DNA of 64,000 nucleotides from positions 88,054 through 152,053 of the forward strand of contig JACRLB010000001.1 of the NCBI GenBank assembly GCA_016235445.1, read 5' to 3'. How positions within the stretch are numbered: position 1 is the stretch's first letter; each line of letters opens with the position of its first letter. A program made the translations under genes and the position numbers. Shown one piece after another: positions 34,201 through 42,739 of the stretch. Source of the stretch: Chloroflexota bacterium (GTDB taxonomy: Bacteria > Chloroflexota > Anaerolineae > Anaerolineales > Villigracilaceae). The notes under the pieces are model-generated. The model worked only from the letters and a program-made list of their open reading frames with translations, ran no database searches and was not told the origin of the DNA.

Positions 34201-35421
34201 CTATCCAAGCGACTCGGCGAGCAGTTCGGCAATATCCTTCACGATCAACGGTCCGCTTCCATTCAGGGATTTGACCGCATCCTCGAAGCGCGGCGTCTCA
34301 TACGGGCAAGCCACCGCCAGGATGCTCGCGCCGCTGGTCACTGCCTCACGAACCCGCCAATCTGACATACGCACATGCGCCTTTTCCCATTGAAAACCGT
34401 CCAGCCACATGCCTCCGCCCCCGCCGCCGCAACAGAGACTGTTGGCATGGTTGTGCGCCATTTCCACCAACTCCACGCCGGGGATGGCTTCCAATAACGC
34501 GCGCGGCTGATCGAAGATTCCATTGGCGCGCCCCAGATAACACGGGTCGTGATATGTGACTTTGGCTTTCACTTCATGCTTCAACAGCGGCGTGAGCTGT
34601 TCGAGATGTTCGACCAGATACTCGGTGAAGTGTTGAACCGGGTAGGAAATCCCCAGCCGTGGATATTCATTTTTAATGGCGTTGTACGCGTGCGGGTCTG
34701 TCGTAATAATCCTGTTGAATTGATACTTGCTGAACACTTTCCCGTTCTTCTCCGCCAACATTTCAAACAGACCGCGTTCACCCGCCAGCCGTTGTGAATC
34801 GCCGTCGCTGGATTCATCGGGACCCAGAATGCCAAAATCCACGCCCAGCGCGTTGAGGACTTTAGCCAGCGCCTTCGTGGTGGATTGAACACGCGGATGA
34901 TAGGATGGATAATCGCCAACGAACCAGAGCACATCCACCGGCTGTTTGACCTTCCCCATTATTTTGACTTCAGGTTGGATGCCGTTCGCCCAGTCCGCCC
35001 GCTTGCGCGGAGATTCACCCTGAGGGTTGCCATATCGCTGGGAGTTTGCCAGCGCAGTTTGAAGTTCCGCGGGAACGTTGCCAGCCAGAAGCAACTCCTC
35101 TTTAACGCTGGTCATCAAACCAAACGTAAGCGGAATCTTTGACGGGCAAACCGCAGTGCAGGCATAGCAGGAAACACACATCCAGACCGTGTCGGTTTCC
35201 AGCACTTTATTGAATCTGTCCGCGCGCAACATGGCAATCAGTCTGCTGGGTGGGTAGGTCATCAAATAGCCGAATGGACAAATCCCACTGCAATTCCCAC
35301 ACTCCAGGCAAAGCCTTAACTGCTCGCCATTCGGCGCAGCCGCAAGCACTTTCTCGTAAAAGGAAATATCATCTTCGCGCGTCGATCCCGCTCGAACACT
35401 TTCATCTGTCATCTGGGGCAT
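34201..35421 (-). CDS. Soluble HdrD/GlcF-like Fe-S oxidoreductase
   Basis: 406 residues from the ATG preceded by GGAGG; an earlier frame start at 35451 is weaker. Two [4Fe-4S] motifs (CLECGNCSGICP, CVSCYACTAVCP) and two CCG domains (DPCYLGRANGIFDQPR, LCCGGGGGGMW). No membrane span. The C-terminal ~250 residues clearly resemble those of the Emo-like protein (for example FGILGPDES..RLAGERGLFEMLAEKN against FGILYDAER..RVGEEGLFESLAEKN), so one arose from the other. First gene of the etfBA operon. Confidence 0.88.
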   Translation of the reverse strand: MPQMTDESVRAGSTREDDISFYEKVLAAAPNGEQLRLCLECGNCSGICPFGYLMTYPPSRLIAMLRADRFNKVLETDTVWMCVSCYACTAVCPSKIPLTFGLMTSVKEELLLAGNVPAELQTALANSQRYGNPQGESPRKRADWANGIQPEVKIMGKVKQPVDVLWFVGDYPSYHPRVQSTTKALAKVLNALGVDFGILGPDESSDGDSQRLAGERGLFEMLAEKNGKVFSKYQFNRIITTDPHAYNAIKNEYPRLGISYPVQHFTEYLVEHLEQLTPLLKHEVKAKVTYHDPCYLGRANGIFDQPRALLEAIPGVELVEMAHNHANSLCCGGGGGGMWLDGFQWEKAHVRMSDWRVREAVTSGASILAVACPYETPRFEDAVKSLNGSGPLIVKDIAELLAESLG

Positions 35422-35603
35422 GTAAGCCTCCGTGCCACAACCAAACCACACCAGTTGCTGCTCGGTCTAACCGAAGTCATCCATTCGCAGTAAAGATGAA
35501 ACACCCCCACAAATCAGAGTAGTGAAATTCATCACAACTCCAAGTAACAAACATAACAGCCCAAACCTGACAAACATCCCAAGAAACAGCTACAATTTCA
35601 ATC

Positions 35604-37208
35604 ATGCATCTCTTCGCCAAATTTGAACAAACCGCCCTCACCCATCCCCACAAACCCGCCTTCATTTATTTTGACAAGAACGACTGGAAGACTCTCACCT
35701 ACGCCCAACTTCTTGACCAAACCCACCGCTTCCTTCGTGGACTTTCAGCCTGCCCGCTGACCCCCGGCATGTCCGCCGCTGTAATGACTCCCCCCAGCGC
35801 CGAGTTCTTCCCCTTCGCCCTCGCCCTGCTCAAATTCGGCATCATCCCCATTATCCTCGACCCCGCCATCGGCCTGAAAAAAGTCGGCCAGATACTCAAA
35901 GAATCCCAACCCGATATTTTCATCGGCAACACGCTCACGCATTTACTTCGAATTGTTTTTGGATGGGGTAGAAATTCCATAAAGCACAACCTCTCGATTC
36001 AATCTGTCAAAAGTCGAAAGTCGAATGTCAACCACTTCATCCTCCATCCTTCATCCTTCATCCCTGCCCCTCCCGCCGCCATCATCTACACCTCCGGCAG
36101 TACCGGCCTCCCCAAAGGCGCCATCTACACCCACTCCAACCTCGCCGCCCAACTGGATTTGCTCCAAAACACCTTTGGCATCTCGCAGGATGAAATTGAC
36201 CTGCCCGCCTTCCCCCTCTACGCGCTGATCGACCTCCTGCTCGGCGTCACATCGGTTATTCCAGATATCACCTTCCCCATCCCCGCCAAAACCGACCCTG
36301 CAAAAGTGATTCGGGCAATTCAGCAATTCAGCGTGACAAATATGTTCGCCTCGCCTGTGGTATTGGATATTCTCGCCTCCTTCTGGAGTCCAGCAGCTTG
36401 CTGCTGGCGGGAGCGAGCTCCCGCACTCCAGAGTCTCAAACGCATCATCACCGCAGGCGCGCCCGCCACCATTCCCTTGCAGGAGAATTTCAGAAACCTG
36501 CTCGACGACCACACCAACCTCTTCGGCATTTACGGCGCGACGGAATCCCTGCCCATCGCCAAAGTGGAAAGCCGCGAGATATTCTCTTTAAAAGAAAAGA
36601 CCGAATCAGGCGCGGGGATTTGCCTCGGCAAGCCCATCAAAGGGGTGGCTGTGCGAATCATCCGAATCAGCGATGCGGCGATTCAGGAGTGGCAGGAGTC
36701 GCTCTCAGTGGAATCAAATGTCGTTGGCGAGATCACAGTTCAAAGCGCGGCCACGACGCGGGCGTACGTAGGTCAAATTGGCAATTTGACCTACAAAATT
36801 AAACTTGGCGATGACATCATCCACCGCACGGGAGATGTGGGCTACTTCGATGAAGCAGGCCGCCTCTGGTATTGCGGACGCAAATCGCACCGCGTCATCA
36901 CAAAAGAAGAAGTTTTATTTACCGAACAAATCGAAAACATCTTCAACGCGCATCCGCAAGTAAAGCGAACTGCGCTGGTGGGCGTGAACAGCGAGCCCGT
37001 CTTGTGGGTGGAATTGGAAAAGCATGTTCGCGCAAATAAAGATAAAATCAGGCAGGCTTTAATGGCGCTGTCACAACATCACCCGCAGGCTTCAAAGATC
37101 AAGGAATTTTTATTCATGAAAAAATTTCCAACCGACGTACGCCACAACTCCAAAATCATCCGCGAACAACTTGCGGCTCAGGCAAACAAACGAATCTCCA
37201 GTCTCTAA
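35604..37208 (+). CDS. oleC: OleC-type AMP-dependent beta-lactone synthetase
   Basis: 534 residues of the ANL superfamily. OleC signatures are present: PIILDPAIGLKKVGQILKE, YTSGSTGLPKGA (AMP-binding loop), GIYGATESLPIA, GAGICLGKPIKGVAVRIIRIS and the C-terminal DVRHNSKIIREQLA. In known ole pathways OleC uses ATP to turn a 2-alkyl-3-hydroxy acid into a beta-lactone. Two stretches look foreign to the family: about residues 128-153, containing FILHPSSF from a GGATGAA-type repeat, and about 261-278, encoded by a palindrome. Both are in frame. First gene of the cluster; the start has no strong ribosome site. Confidence 0.85.
   Translation: MHLFAKFEQTALTHPHKPAFIYFDKNDWKTLTYAQLLDQTHRFLRGLSACPLTPGMSAAVMTPPSAEFFPFALALLKFGIIPIILDPAIGLKKVGQILKESQPDIFIGNTLTHLLRIVFGWGRNSIKHNLSIQSVKSRKSNVNHFILHPSSFIPAPPAAIIYTSGSTGLPKGAIYTHSNLAAQLDLLQNTFGISQDEIDLPAFPLYALIDLLLGVTSVIPDITFPIPAKTDPAKVIRAIQQFSVTNMFASPVVLDILASFWSPAACCWRERAPALQSLKRIITAGAPATIPLQENFRNLLDDHTNLFGIYGATESLPIAKVESREIFSLKEKTESGAGICLGKPIKGVAVRIIRISDAAIQEWQESLSVESNVVGEITVQSAATTRAYVGQIGNLTYKIKLGDDIIHRTGDVGYFDEAGRLWYCGRKSHRVITKEEVLFTEQIENIFNAHPQVKRTALVGVNSEPVLWVELEKHVRANKDKIRQALMALSQHHPQASKIKEFLFMKKFPTDVRHNSKIIREQLAAQANKRISSL
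36383..36431. repeat. CTGGAGT..ACTCCAG palindromic repeat inside oleC
   Basis: Ends CTGGAGT and ACTCCAG, with inner hairpins CAGCAGCTTGCTGCTG and CGGGAGCGAGCTCCCG. A related element lies at 47615-47683 inside another gene. It adds about 16 in-frame codons here. Confidence 0.75.
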
Positions 37209-37244
37209 TCTCCAATCTCTCATCCTCTCCTTCTCAAACCTTCC

Positions 37245-38231
37245 ATGAAATCATTAATCACCGGCGCAACAGGTTTCCTCGGCGGCGCACTCACCCGCCG
37301 CTTGCACAACATGGGCTGGGATGTCACCGCCCTCGGACGCAACGCATCCAAACTCGATCAACTCGAAAGTGAAGGCATTCGCACACATCAACTGGACTTA
37401 AAAGATAAACCTGGCATGGCCGCCGCCTGCAAAAATCAGGAGATCGTTTTTCACTGCGCGGCGCTCCCCTCACCCTGGGGAAATTTTGAAGCGTTCTATC
37501 AGGCCAATGTCATCGGCACGCGCAATGTGATTCATGCCTGCGAAGAAAACAAAGTGAAACGGCTCGTGTATGTTTCCACGCCGAGTCTTTATTTCGATTA
37601 CAAATCCAAAATCAACGTGAAGGAAACAGATGAACTTCCCGAACCCGTCAGCAATTATGCCGCCACCAAACTGCTGGCCGAGGAGGAAATTGATAAAGCG
37701 TTTGCAAACGGACTCGCCGCCATTGCCATTCGTCCGCGTGCGATTTTCGGGCCTGGCGACACAGTTATTTTTCCGAGGTTGATCCCGCGCCTGCAATCGG
37801 GCAGGCTTCCCATTTTAGGCGGCGGCGAAAACATCGTTGACCTGACCTACATCGAAAACGTGGTGGACGCGCTTTTGCTGTGCGCCGAATCGCCAGCCAG
37901 CACGCTTGGCAAAAAATACAATATCTCGAACGGTGAGCCTGTCAAAATCTGGAAACTCATCGAGCGCATTTGCGACGAATTGAATCTCCCGCATCCCAAA
38001 CGAAAGATTTCTTATAAAACCGCGAACATCGCCGCGACCATGCTGGAAGCGCTTTACACCCTCATTCCCACCCATCCCGAACCGCCGCTCACACGCATCT
38101 CCGTCAGCATGATGGCAAACAGCGCCACGCTCGACATCTCCGCCGCGAAAAACGAACTCGGCTATCAGCCGCGTGTTTCAGTGGAAGAAGGCGTGGAAAG
38201 ATTCTTGAAATGGTGGAAGGAAAGGAATTAA
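37245..38231 (+). CDS. oleD: OleD-type NAD(P)-dependent 2-alkyl-3-ketoacid reductase
   Basis: 328 residues of the extended SDR family. Nucleotide-binding GATGFLGG at 7-14 and catalytic Y138-x-x-x-K142 (NYAATK) are intact. The 3-beta-HSD-like features (FHCAALPSPWGNFEAFYQANVIGT, RAIFGPGD) match OleD, which reduces the beta-keto acid made by OleA before OleC acts. Start 36 bases after oleC. Confidence 0.85.
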   Translation: MKSLITGATGFLGGALTRRLHNMGWDVTALGRNASKLDQLESEGIRTHQLDLKDKPGMAAACKNQEIVFHCAALPSPWGNFEAFYQANVIGTRNVIHACEENKVKRLVYVSTPSLYFDYKSKINVKETDELPEPVSNYAATKLLAEEEIDKAFANGLAAIAIRPRAIFGPGDTVIFPRLIPRLQSGRLPILGGGENIVDLTYIENVVDALLLCAESPASTLGKKYNISNGEPVKIWKLIERICDELNLPHPKRKISYKTANIAATMLEALYTLIPTHPEPPLTRISVSMMANSATLDISAAKNELGYQPRVSVEEGVERFLKWWKERN

Positions 38232-38269
38232 CCACAAAGGAAAACCTTTGTGACCCTTTGTGGTGAAAA

Positions 38270-39106
38270 ATGAAAATAGATATTCTTCATGCAGGCTATT
38301 GCACCGCCCCCGAACACATCGCCATTCACGGCGGACGCTGGCGCAGTATTCACTTCCCCGCCATGTTCGCGCTGTTTCGCCATCCCAAATTTGGCGCGAT
38401 GCTTTTCGACACGGGCTATTCCCACCGCTTCTTCGACGAGACCAAAAAATTCCCCAAACGTTTTTATCGCTGGATGACTCCCGTCACGCTTCATGAAGAA
38501 GATTTGGCTGTGAATCAACTCGCTGGATTTGATCTCCGCCCGCAGGATATTTCTCACGTCTTCATCTCCCACTTCCACGCGGATCACATCGCCTCTCTCC
38601 CCGACCTGGCCTGGTCCCGTTTCATTTACATGCCTCACGCCTTTAGCAGACTCCGTAATCTGCCGTCTTCCGAAGATATGAAACACGCCTTCCTGCGCGG
38701 ACTCATCCCTTCCGATTTCGACTCCCGCTCGCAGGAAGTGGACATGTCCAAGCCCATTCTGCTCTCCGAAGAATACGCGCCGTTCAAAACAGGCTACGAC
38801 CTGCTTGGCGATGGCTTCATCATCGGCGTGGAGTTGCCCGGTCACGCGCATGGGCAAATGGGACTTTTTGTCCGCGATGAAAATGGCAAGCTGTTCTTCT
38901 TTGTGGCAGATGCGGCGTGGCTCAAACGGTCCATTGTGGAAAACCGTCCGCCGCACAAAATTGCGAATATCCTTTTCCCCGACTCTGAAGCCTATCGCGA
39001 AACGCTGGGGAATTTGCATTCGTATTATCTGACTCATCCCGATACGCATGTGATTCCATCGCATTGTGAAGATACAATTCAATTTTTCAAAACCCCGCAG
39101 GGGTGA
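38270..39106 (+). CDS. Metallo-beta-lactamase-fold hydrolase in the ole-like cluster
   Basis: 278 residues. Metal motif H101-x-H103-x-D105-H106 (SHFHADH), later GHAHGQMG and a C-terminal PSHCED, consistent with a dinuclear zinc hydrolase. It resembles lactonase-like members of the family (open N-terminal segment, DTGYSHRF). No ole cluster that I know has this member; classical clusters have OleB, an alpha/beta-hydrolase acting on beta-lactones, in this role. Whether this enzyme opens lactones or acts on a thioester is inference. Confidence 0.85.
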   Translation: MKIDILHAGYCTAPEHIAIHGGRWRSIHFPAMFALFRHPKFGAMLFDTGYSHRFFDETKKFPKRFYRWMTPVTLHEEDLAVNQLAGFDLRPQDISHVFISHFHADHIASLPDLAWSRFIYMPHAFSRLRNLPSSEDMKHAFLRGLIPSDFDSRSQEVDMSKPILLSEEYAPFKTGYDLLGDGFIIGVELPGHAHGQMGLFVRDENGKLFFFVADAAWLKRSIVENRPPHKIANILFPDSEAYRETLGNLHSYYLTHPDTHVIPSHCEDTIQFFKTPQG

Positions 39107-39203
39107 AAAGATTATAGAATTGATGAAACCGTTTGATGAACCCCGAAGGGGTGGTACAAGTTCCATGTCATCCCTTCGGGATTCTTGCTACCGTATCTCG
39201 TAA

Positions 39204-39264
39204 AAACCCTAAAGGTCTTTTTGGATAATCGGGTATTACGAAGGCAAGCAGACCTTTAGGGTTT
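39204..39264. repeat. CCCTAAAGGT hairpin, copy 1
   Basis: AAACCCTAAAGGTCT at 39204-39218 and AGACCTTTAGGGTTT at 39250-39264 are exact inverted copies. A second member lies at 51866-51914. Both sit just upstream of a plus-strand gene start. Confidence 0.75.
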
Positions 39265-39295
39265 CATGTACGGTAGAGAATCGGGATTTTATTTT

Positions 39296-40432
39296 ATGCA
39301 ACCTGAATTATTCACCCGCGAGAACATCCACACCCTGCAATTCCCTCCCACAGCGGATGGGGACTATGCGCGCCGCTACCTCATCCCGTTGATGACGGAT
39401 GACCCGCAGAAATATATCCGCAATGTGTACGACACGCAGTTGATGGCGGTCAAAGTTGACGATGTCATCCTTCCCATCACCATTTCAGATTTTCACCCGC
39501 AGAACACCTACACCGTTTCGCCATACAGTCACTACGTCTCCTACGGCGGATATGAGGAAGTGAAGCATCTCCACAATCCGCTGGCGGAGGCGTTGATAAA
39601 ACTCATCATGAATCCTGTGGCATGGTTTTTCCGATACGCCGAACTGGACAAGGTGGTCTTCGTCAACAACTACCTGCTTTCGACGAATCTATACCCGTCA
39701 GTAAACAGTAACCAGTTGTCGGCGGTGAGTGAGGCGTTGATCAAATGGTTTCCAGAGCGGGCAATCATCTTCCGCTCGGTGGACCAGAAGAAGAATCCGC
39801 ATATCCATCAAACGCTTGAACGACTCGGCTACGATTTGGTCTTGAGCCGCCAGGTCTGGTACATGGACCCCGCCGCTTCGTTGAAGACTCGCCAGTGCAA
39901 AGAGGATTTGCGCGCGCTAAAAAACAACGGCTGCGAAGTGGTGAGCGGCAAGGATTTATCGGATGATGAGTTGCGCCGCGCTGTGCAGTTGTATGAAATG
40001 CTGTATCTGCAAAAGTATTCGTACTACAACCCGCAGTTCACGTTTGATTTTTTGAAACTCGCGCGCGATGAAGAGATTTTGCACTTGTACGCCTTGAAGA
40101 AGGATGGACGGGTCAATGGCATCATGGGATTCTTCGTCCGCAACGGTGCGATGACCCAGCCGCTGTTTGGCTATGACACATCTTTAGCGATGGAAGAGGG
40201 TTTATATCGTTTGCTGACGCTGGTCACTTTGCAGGAAGGTGCGAGGCGCGGACTGCTCGTCCATGCCAGCGGAGGGGTGGGCAAGTTCAAGAAGGTGCGC
40301 GGCGGAGAGTCGGTGACGGAGTACAACGCGGTGTACACGAGGCATCTGCCGCGCAAAAGGCAGTTGCCGTGGAAGTTGATTGGAGCGGTGTCGAAGGCGG
40401 CGATTCCGTATTTTAGGAAAAACGACTTTTAA
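39296..40432 (+). CDS. GNAT/FemAB-like acyltransferase in the ole-like cluster
   Basis: 378 residues from the ATG at 39296; an ATG at 39266 lies inside the repeat hairpin and is less likely. The C-terminal half shows a GNAT-type pattern (HLYALKKDGRVNGIMGFFVRNGAMTQPLFGYD, LLTLVTLQEGARRGLLVHASGGVGKFKKVRGGESVTEYNAVY), and the N-terminal half is an unassigned mixed fold. Similar double-fold proteins transfer acyl or aminoacyl groups. Substrate unknown. Likely part of the cluster by position. Confidence 0.65.
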   Translation: MQPELFTRENIHTLQFPPTADGDYARRYLIPLMTDDPQKYIRNVYDTQLMAVKVDDVILPITISDFHPQNTYTVSPYSHYVSYGGYEEVKHLHNPLAEALIKLIMNPVAWFFRYAELDKVVFVNNYLLSTNLYPSVNSNQLSAVSEALIKWFPERAIIFRSVDQKKNPHIHQTLERLGYDLVLSRQVWYMDPAASLKTRQCKEDLRALKNNGCEVVSGKDLSDDELRRAVQLYEMLYLQKYSYYNPQFTFDFLKLARDEEILHLYALKKDGRVNGIMGFFVRNGAMTQPLFGYDTSLAMEEGLYRLLTLVTLQEGARRGLLVHASGGVGKFKKVRGGESVTEYNAVYTRHLPRKRQLPWKLIGAVSKAAIPYFRKNDF

Positions 40433-40433
40433 C

Positions 40434-40551
40434 GTCATTGCGAGGAAGGCGCTCGCCTGCCCCGATGTTTTTCGGGGTCCCGACGAAGCAAGCTCAGACT
40501 CAGTTGGGAGATTGCTTCGTCGCAAAGAACAAAAGCGCTCCTCGCAATGAC
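40434..40551. repeat. CATTGCGAG palindromic repeat, copy 2
   Basis: Starts GTCATTGCGAG and ends CTCGCAATGAC, with inner CGACGAAGCAA and TTGCTTCGTCG arms and an extra CCCCGATGTTTTTCGGGG hairpin. Lies between the acyltransferase-like gene and oleA. Confidence 0.8.
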
Positions 40552-40569
40552 GAATACTCAGGAGAAAAC

Positions 40570-41565
40570 ATGCAAGTCAACATCCCTTTAAAAATTATTG
40601 GTCTTGGAAGATATTTACCGAAGCGAATTGTGCCAAGTTCTGAGCTGGAAGCCATGTGCGGACTCTCCGCAGGATGGGTGGAGCGGCGTAATGGTGTGCG
40701 CGAACGGCGCTGGGTAACGGATGAAACTTCATCGTTCATGTCGGCAGAGGCGGCGCGTGAGGCGTTGGAGGAGGCGAAGCTCAAGCCTAATCAACTTGAC
40801 TTCATCATCAATGCCTCTGGCACGGGCGAGCAGGCGATTCCCGATACGGGCGTTTTGATTCAACGCCAGCTTGGGTTGGGAAAATCGGGCATTCCTGCCA
40901 TGACGGTTCACTCCACCTGCCTGAGTTTTATCGCGGCGATGGATGTGGCGTCCAACTTCATCAACAGTGGACGATATAAAAACATCCTCATTGCCAGCGC
41001 AGATGTGGCCTCGTGCGGCATCAACCCGAAGGAGCCTGAGTCTGCATCGCTGGTTGGGGATGCGGCGGCGGCGGTTGTGGTGACGCGCGCAAATTACGGC
41101 GAACCATCCATGATTCACCACGCGCATTTCAAGACCTACGGCGAAGGCGCGTACCTCACCACCATCATGGGCGGCGGCTCGCGGATGCATCCGCGCTTCG
41201 AGGGGCACAAGGCGGAGGATGATCTCTTTCACATGGACGGTCCCGCTGTCTTGCGGATGGTGCGCGGCGTTGCGCATGAATTTTTGGAAGAGCTATACTC
41301 TGGCTTATCGAAAAGCATGATGGATGTGGATGTGGTTGTCCCGCACCAGGCCAGCAAGATTGGCTTGATGATGCTGGAACGTTTCGGCTGGCCTGAAAAT
41401 AAAATTATCAAGACAATCGAAACGCTTGGCAATTGCGTGGCGGCTTCGATTCCTGTTACACTTTATCAGGGTGTAATCGATGGACAAATCCAGCGTGGAA
41501 ACAAAGTGTTGTTGGTTGGCACAGGCGCGGGCTTGTCCCTTGGCGGGCTGGTATTGACGTATTAA
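40570..41565 (+). CDS. oleA: OleA / FabH-like thiolase-fold condensing enzyme
   Basis: 331 residues from the ATG preceded by AGGAGA; the frame upstream reads through a repeat. The KAS III triad is intact: C117 (VHSTCLSF), H259 (VVPHQASK) and N288 (TLGNCVAA). OleA condenses two fatty acyl-CoA units head to head, and its size, STC motif and position beside OleC and OleD support that over FabH. No acyl-carrier protein gene is near. Confidence 0.85.
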   Translation: MQVNIPLKIIGLGRYLPKRIVPSSELEAMCGLSAGWVERRNGVRERRWVTDETSSFMSAEAAREALEEAKLKPNQLDFIINASGTGEQAIPDTGVLIQRQLGLGKSGIPAMTVHSTCLSFIAAMDVASNFINSGRYKNILIASADVASCGINPKEPESASLVGDAAAAVVVTRANYGEPSMIHHAHFKTYGEGAYLTTIMGGGSRMHPRFEGHKAEDDLFHMDGPAVLRMVRGVAHEFLEELYSGLSKSMMDVDVVVPHQASKIGLMMLERFGWPENKIIKTIETLGNCVAASIPVTLYQGVIDGQIQRGNKVLLVGTGAGLSLGGLVLTY

Positions 41566-41595
41566 GTACCGCAAGATAAATCTTGCGGTACTTAA
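41562..41595. promoter_or_regulatory. Perfect hairpin overlapping the oleA stop codon
   Basis: TTAAGTACCGCAAGAT and ATCTTGCGGTACTTAA form a 16-base perfect stem with a two-base loop. The oleA stop (41563-41565) lies in the left arm. There is no T tract, so a terminator is less likely than an RNA processing or stabilising structure between oleA and the ATP-grasp gene. Confidence 0.6.
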
Positions 41596-41599
41596 CCCT

Positions 41600-42736
41600 A
41601 TGAACATTCTCCTCACTGGCGGGCGCGCGCCCGCAACGCTTGATCTTGCCCGCGCATTTCATCGCGCGGGGCACAACGTCTTTATGGCGGAGAGTTTGCG
41701 CGGGCATTTGAGTCAACCGTCCGCGGCGGTGAAGGCCAATTTTGTCGTGCCAGCCCCACGTCAAAACAAAGAGGCGTTTCTCGCCGCGTTGAAAAAGATC
41801 ATCATCGAAAATCAAATCGATTTATTGATTCCCACCTGTGAGGAAATTTTTTACATCAGCATGGGGCGCGGCCAGTTGCCATGCAAGGTTTTCGCCGAGC
41901 CTATTAAAAAATTAAATCAATTTCACAACAAATGGAATTTTGTCGTCAACGCGATTGGGCTGGATTTGTACGCGCCTGAGACGATTTTGATCAACAGCCA
42001 GGAGGATTTGCTTCATGCGTACGCGCACTGGCGTGAGCTGGTGTTGAAGCCGATCTACTCCCGCTTCGCTGCGCGGACCTTGATCCTGCCTCCGCTTCAA
42101 ATGGCATTATCCACGCTGAGGTTTGACTCTCCGTGGATCGCGCAGGAATTGATTGATGGGCGGCAGTATTGTTCGTATTCGGTTTGTCATGGCGGGGTTG
42201 TTCACGCGCACACGGCGTATCCATCGCGCTTCACGGCGGGGCAGGGCGCGGCGATTACATTTGAACACGTGGAACATCCCGCCATTTTCACATGGGTCAA
42301 AACATTTGTAAGGGAAAATAATTTTACAGGGCAGATCGCTTTCGATTTCATTCAAACCGCAGACGGTCTATTGTTTGCGCTGGAATGCAACCCGCGCGCA
42401 ACCAGCGGCATCCATCTGCTGGCTTCGCACCCGCAATTTGTGGATGCTTTTCTCGACCCGCAACCTGGCTGTATCACCCCAGCGGACAAATCCACGCACA
42501 TGCTTTCCACTGCCATGCTGATGTACGCCCTGCCCACGGCCATCATGGACAGTCAATTCCTTGACTGGCTAAAAACCTTCTTCACCAGCAATGATGTGAT
42601 CTTGAATTTCAGGGACCCCCTGCCGTTTTTTCTGCAACTCCGAAGCGTTCTTGCCTACCTGTCCCTCGCGCGGAAGGAGGGGATTTCCGCGCTGGAGGCA
42701 TCCACGTTTGATATCGAATGGAATGGGGGAAAGTAA
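41600..42736 (+). CDS. ATP-grasp ligase in the ole-like cluster
   Basis: 378 residues. N-terminal preATP-grasp domain (MNILLTGGRAPATLDLARAFHRAGHNV), ATP-binding lysine region (VLKPIYSRFA), and the metal-binding signature FALECNPRATSGIHLL. This is the CarB-like carboxylate-amine ligase group, which joins a carboxylate to an amine via acyl phosphate. Its carboxylate could be the fatty product of OleA/C/D (inference). 34 bases after oleA, last gene of the cluster. Confidence 0.8.
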   Translation: MNILLTGGRAPATLDLARAFHRAGHNVFMAESLRGHLSQPSAAVKANFVVPAPRQNKEAFLAALKKIIIENQIDLLIPTCEEIFYISMGRGQLPCKVFAEPIKKLNQFHNKWNFVVNAIGLDLYAPETILINSQEDLLHAYAHWRELVLKPIYSRFAARTLILPPLQMALSTLRFDSPWIAQELIDGRQYCSYSVCHGGVVHAHTAYPSRFTAGQGAAITFEHVEHPAIFTWVKTFVRENNFTGQIAFDFIQTADGLLFALECNPRATSGIHLLASHPQFVDAFLDPQPGCITPADKSTHMLSTAMLMYALPTAIMDSQFLDWLKTFFTSNDVILNFRDPLPFFLQLRSVLAYLSLARKEGISALEASTFDIEWNGGK

Positions 42737-42739
42737 ACA

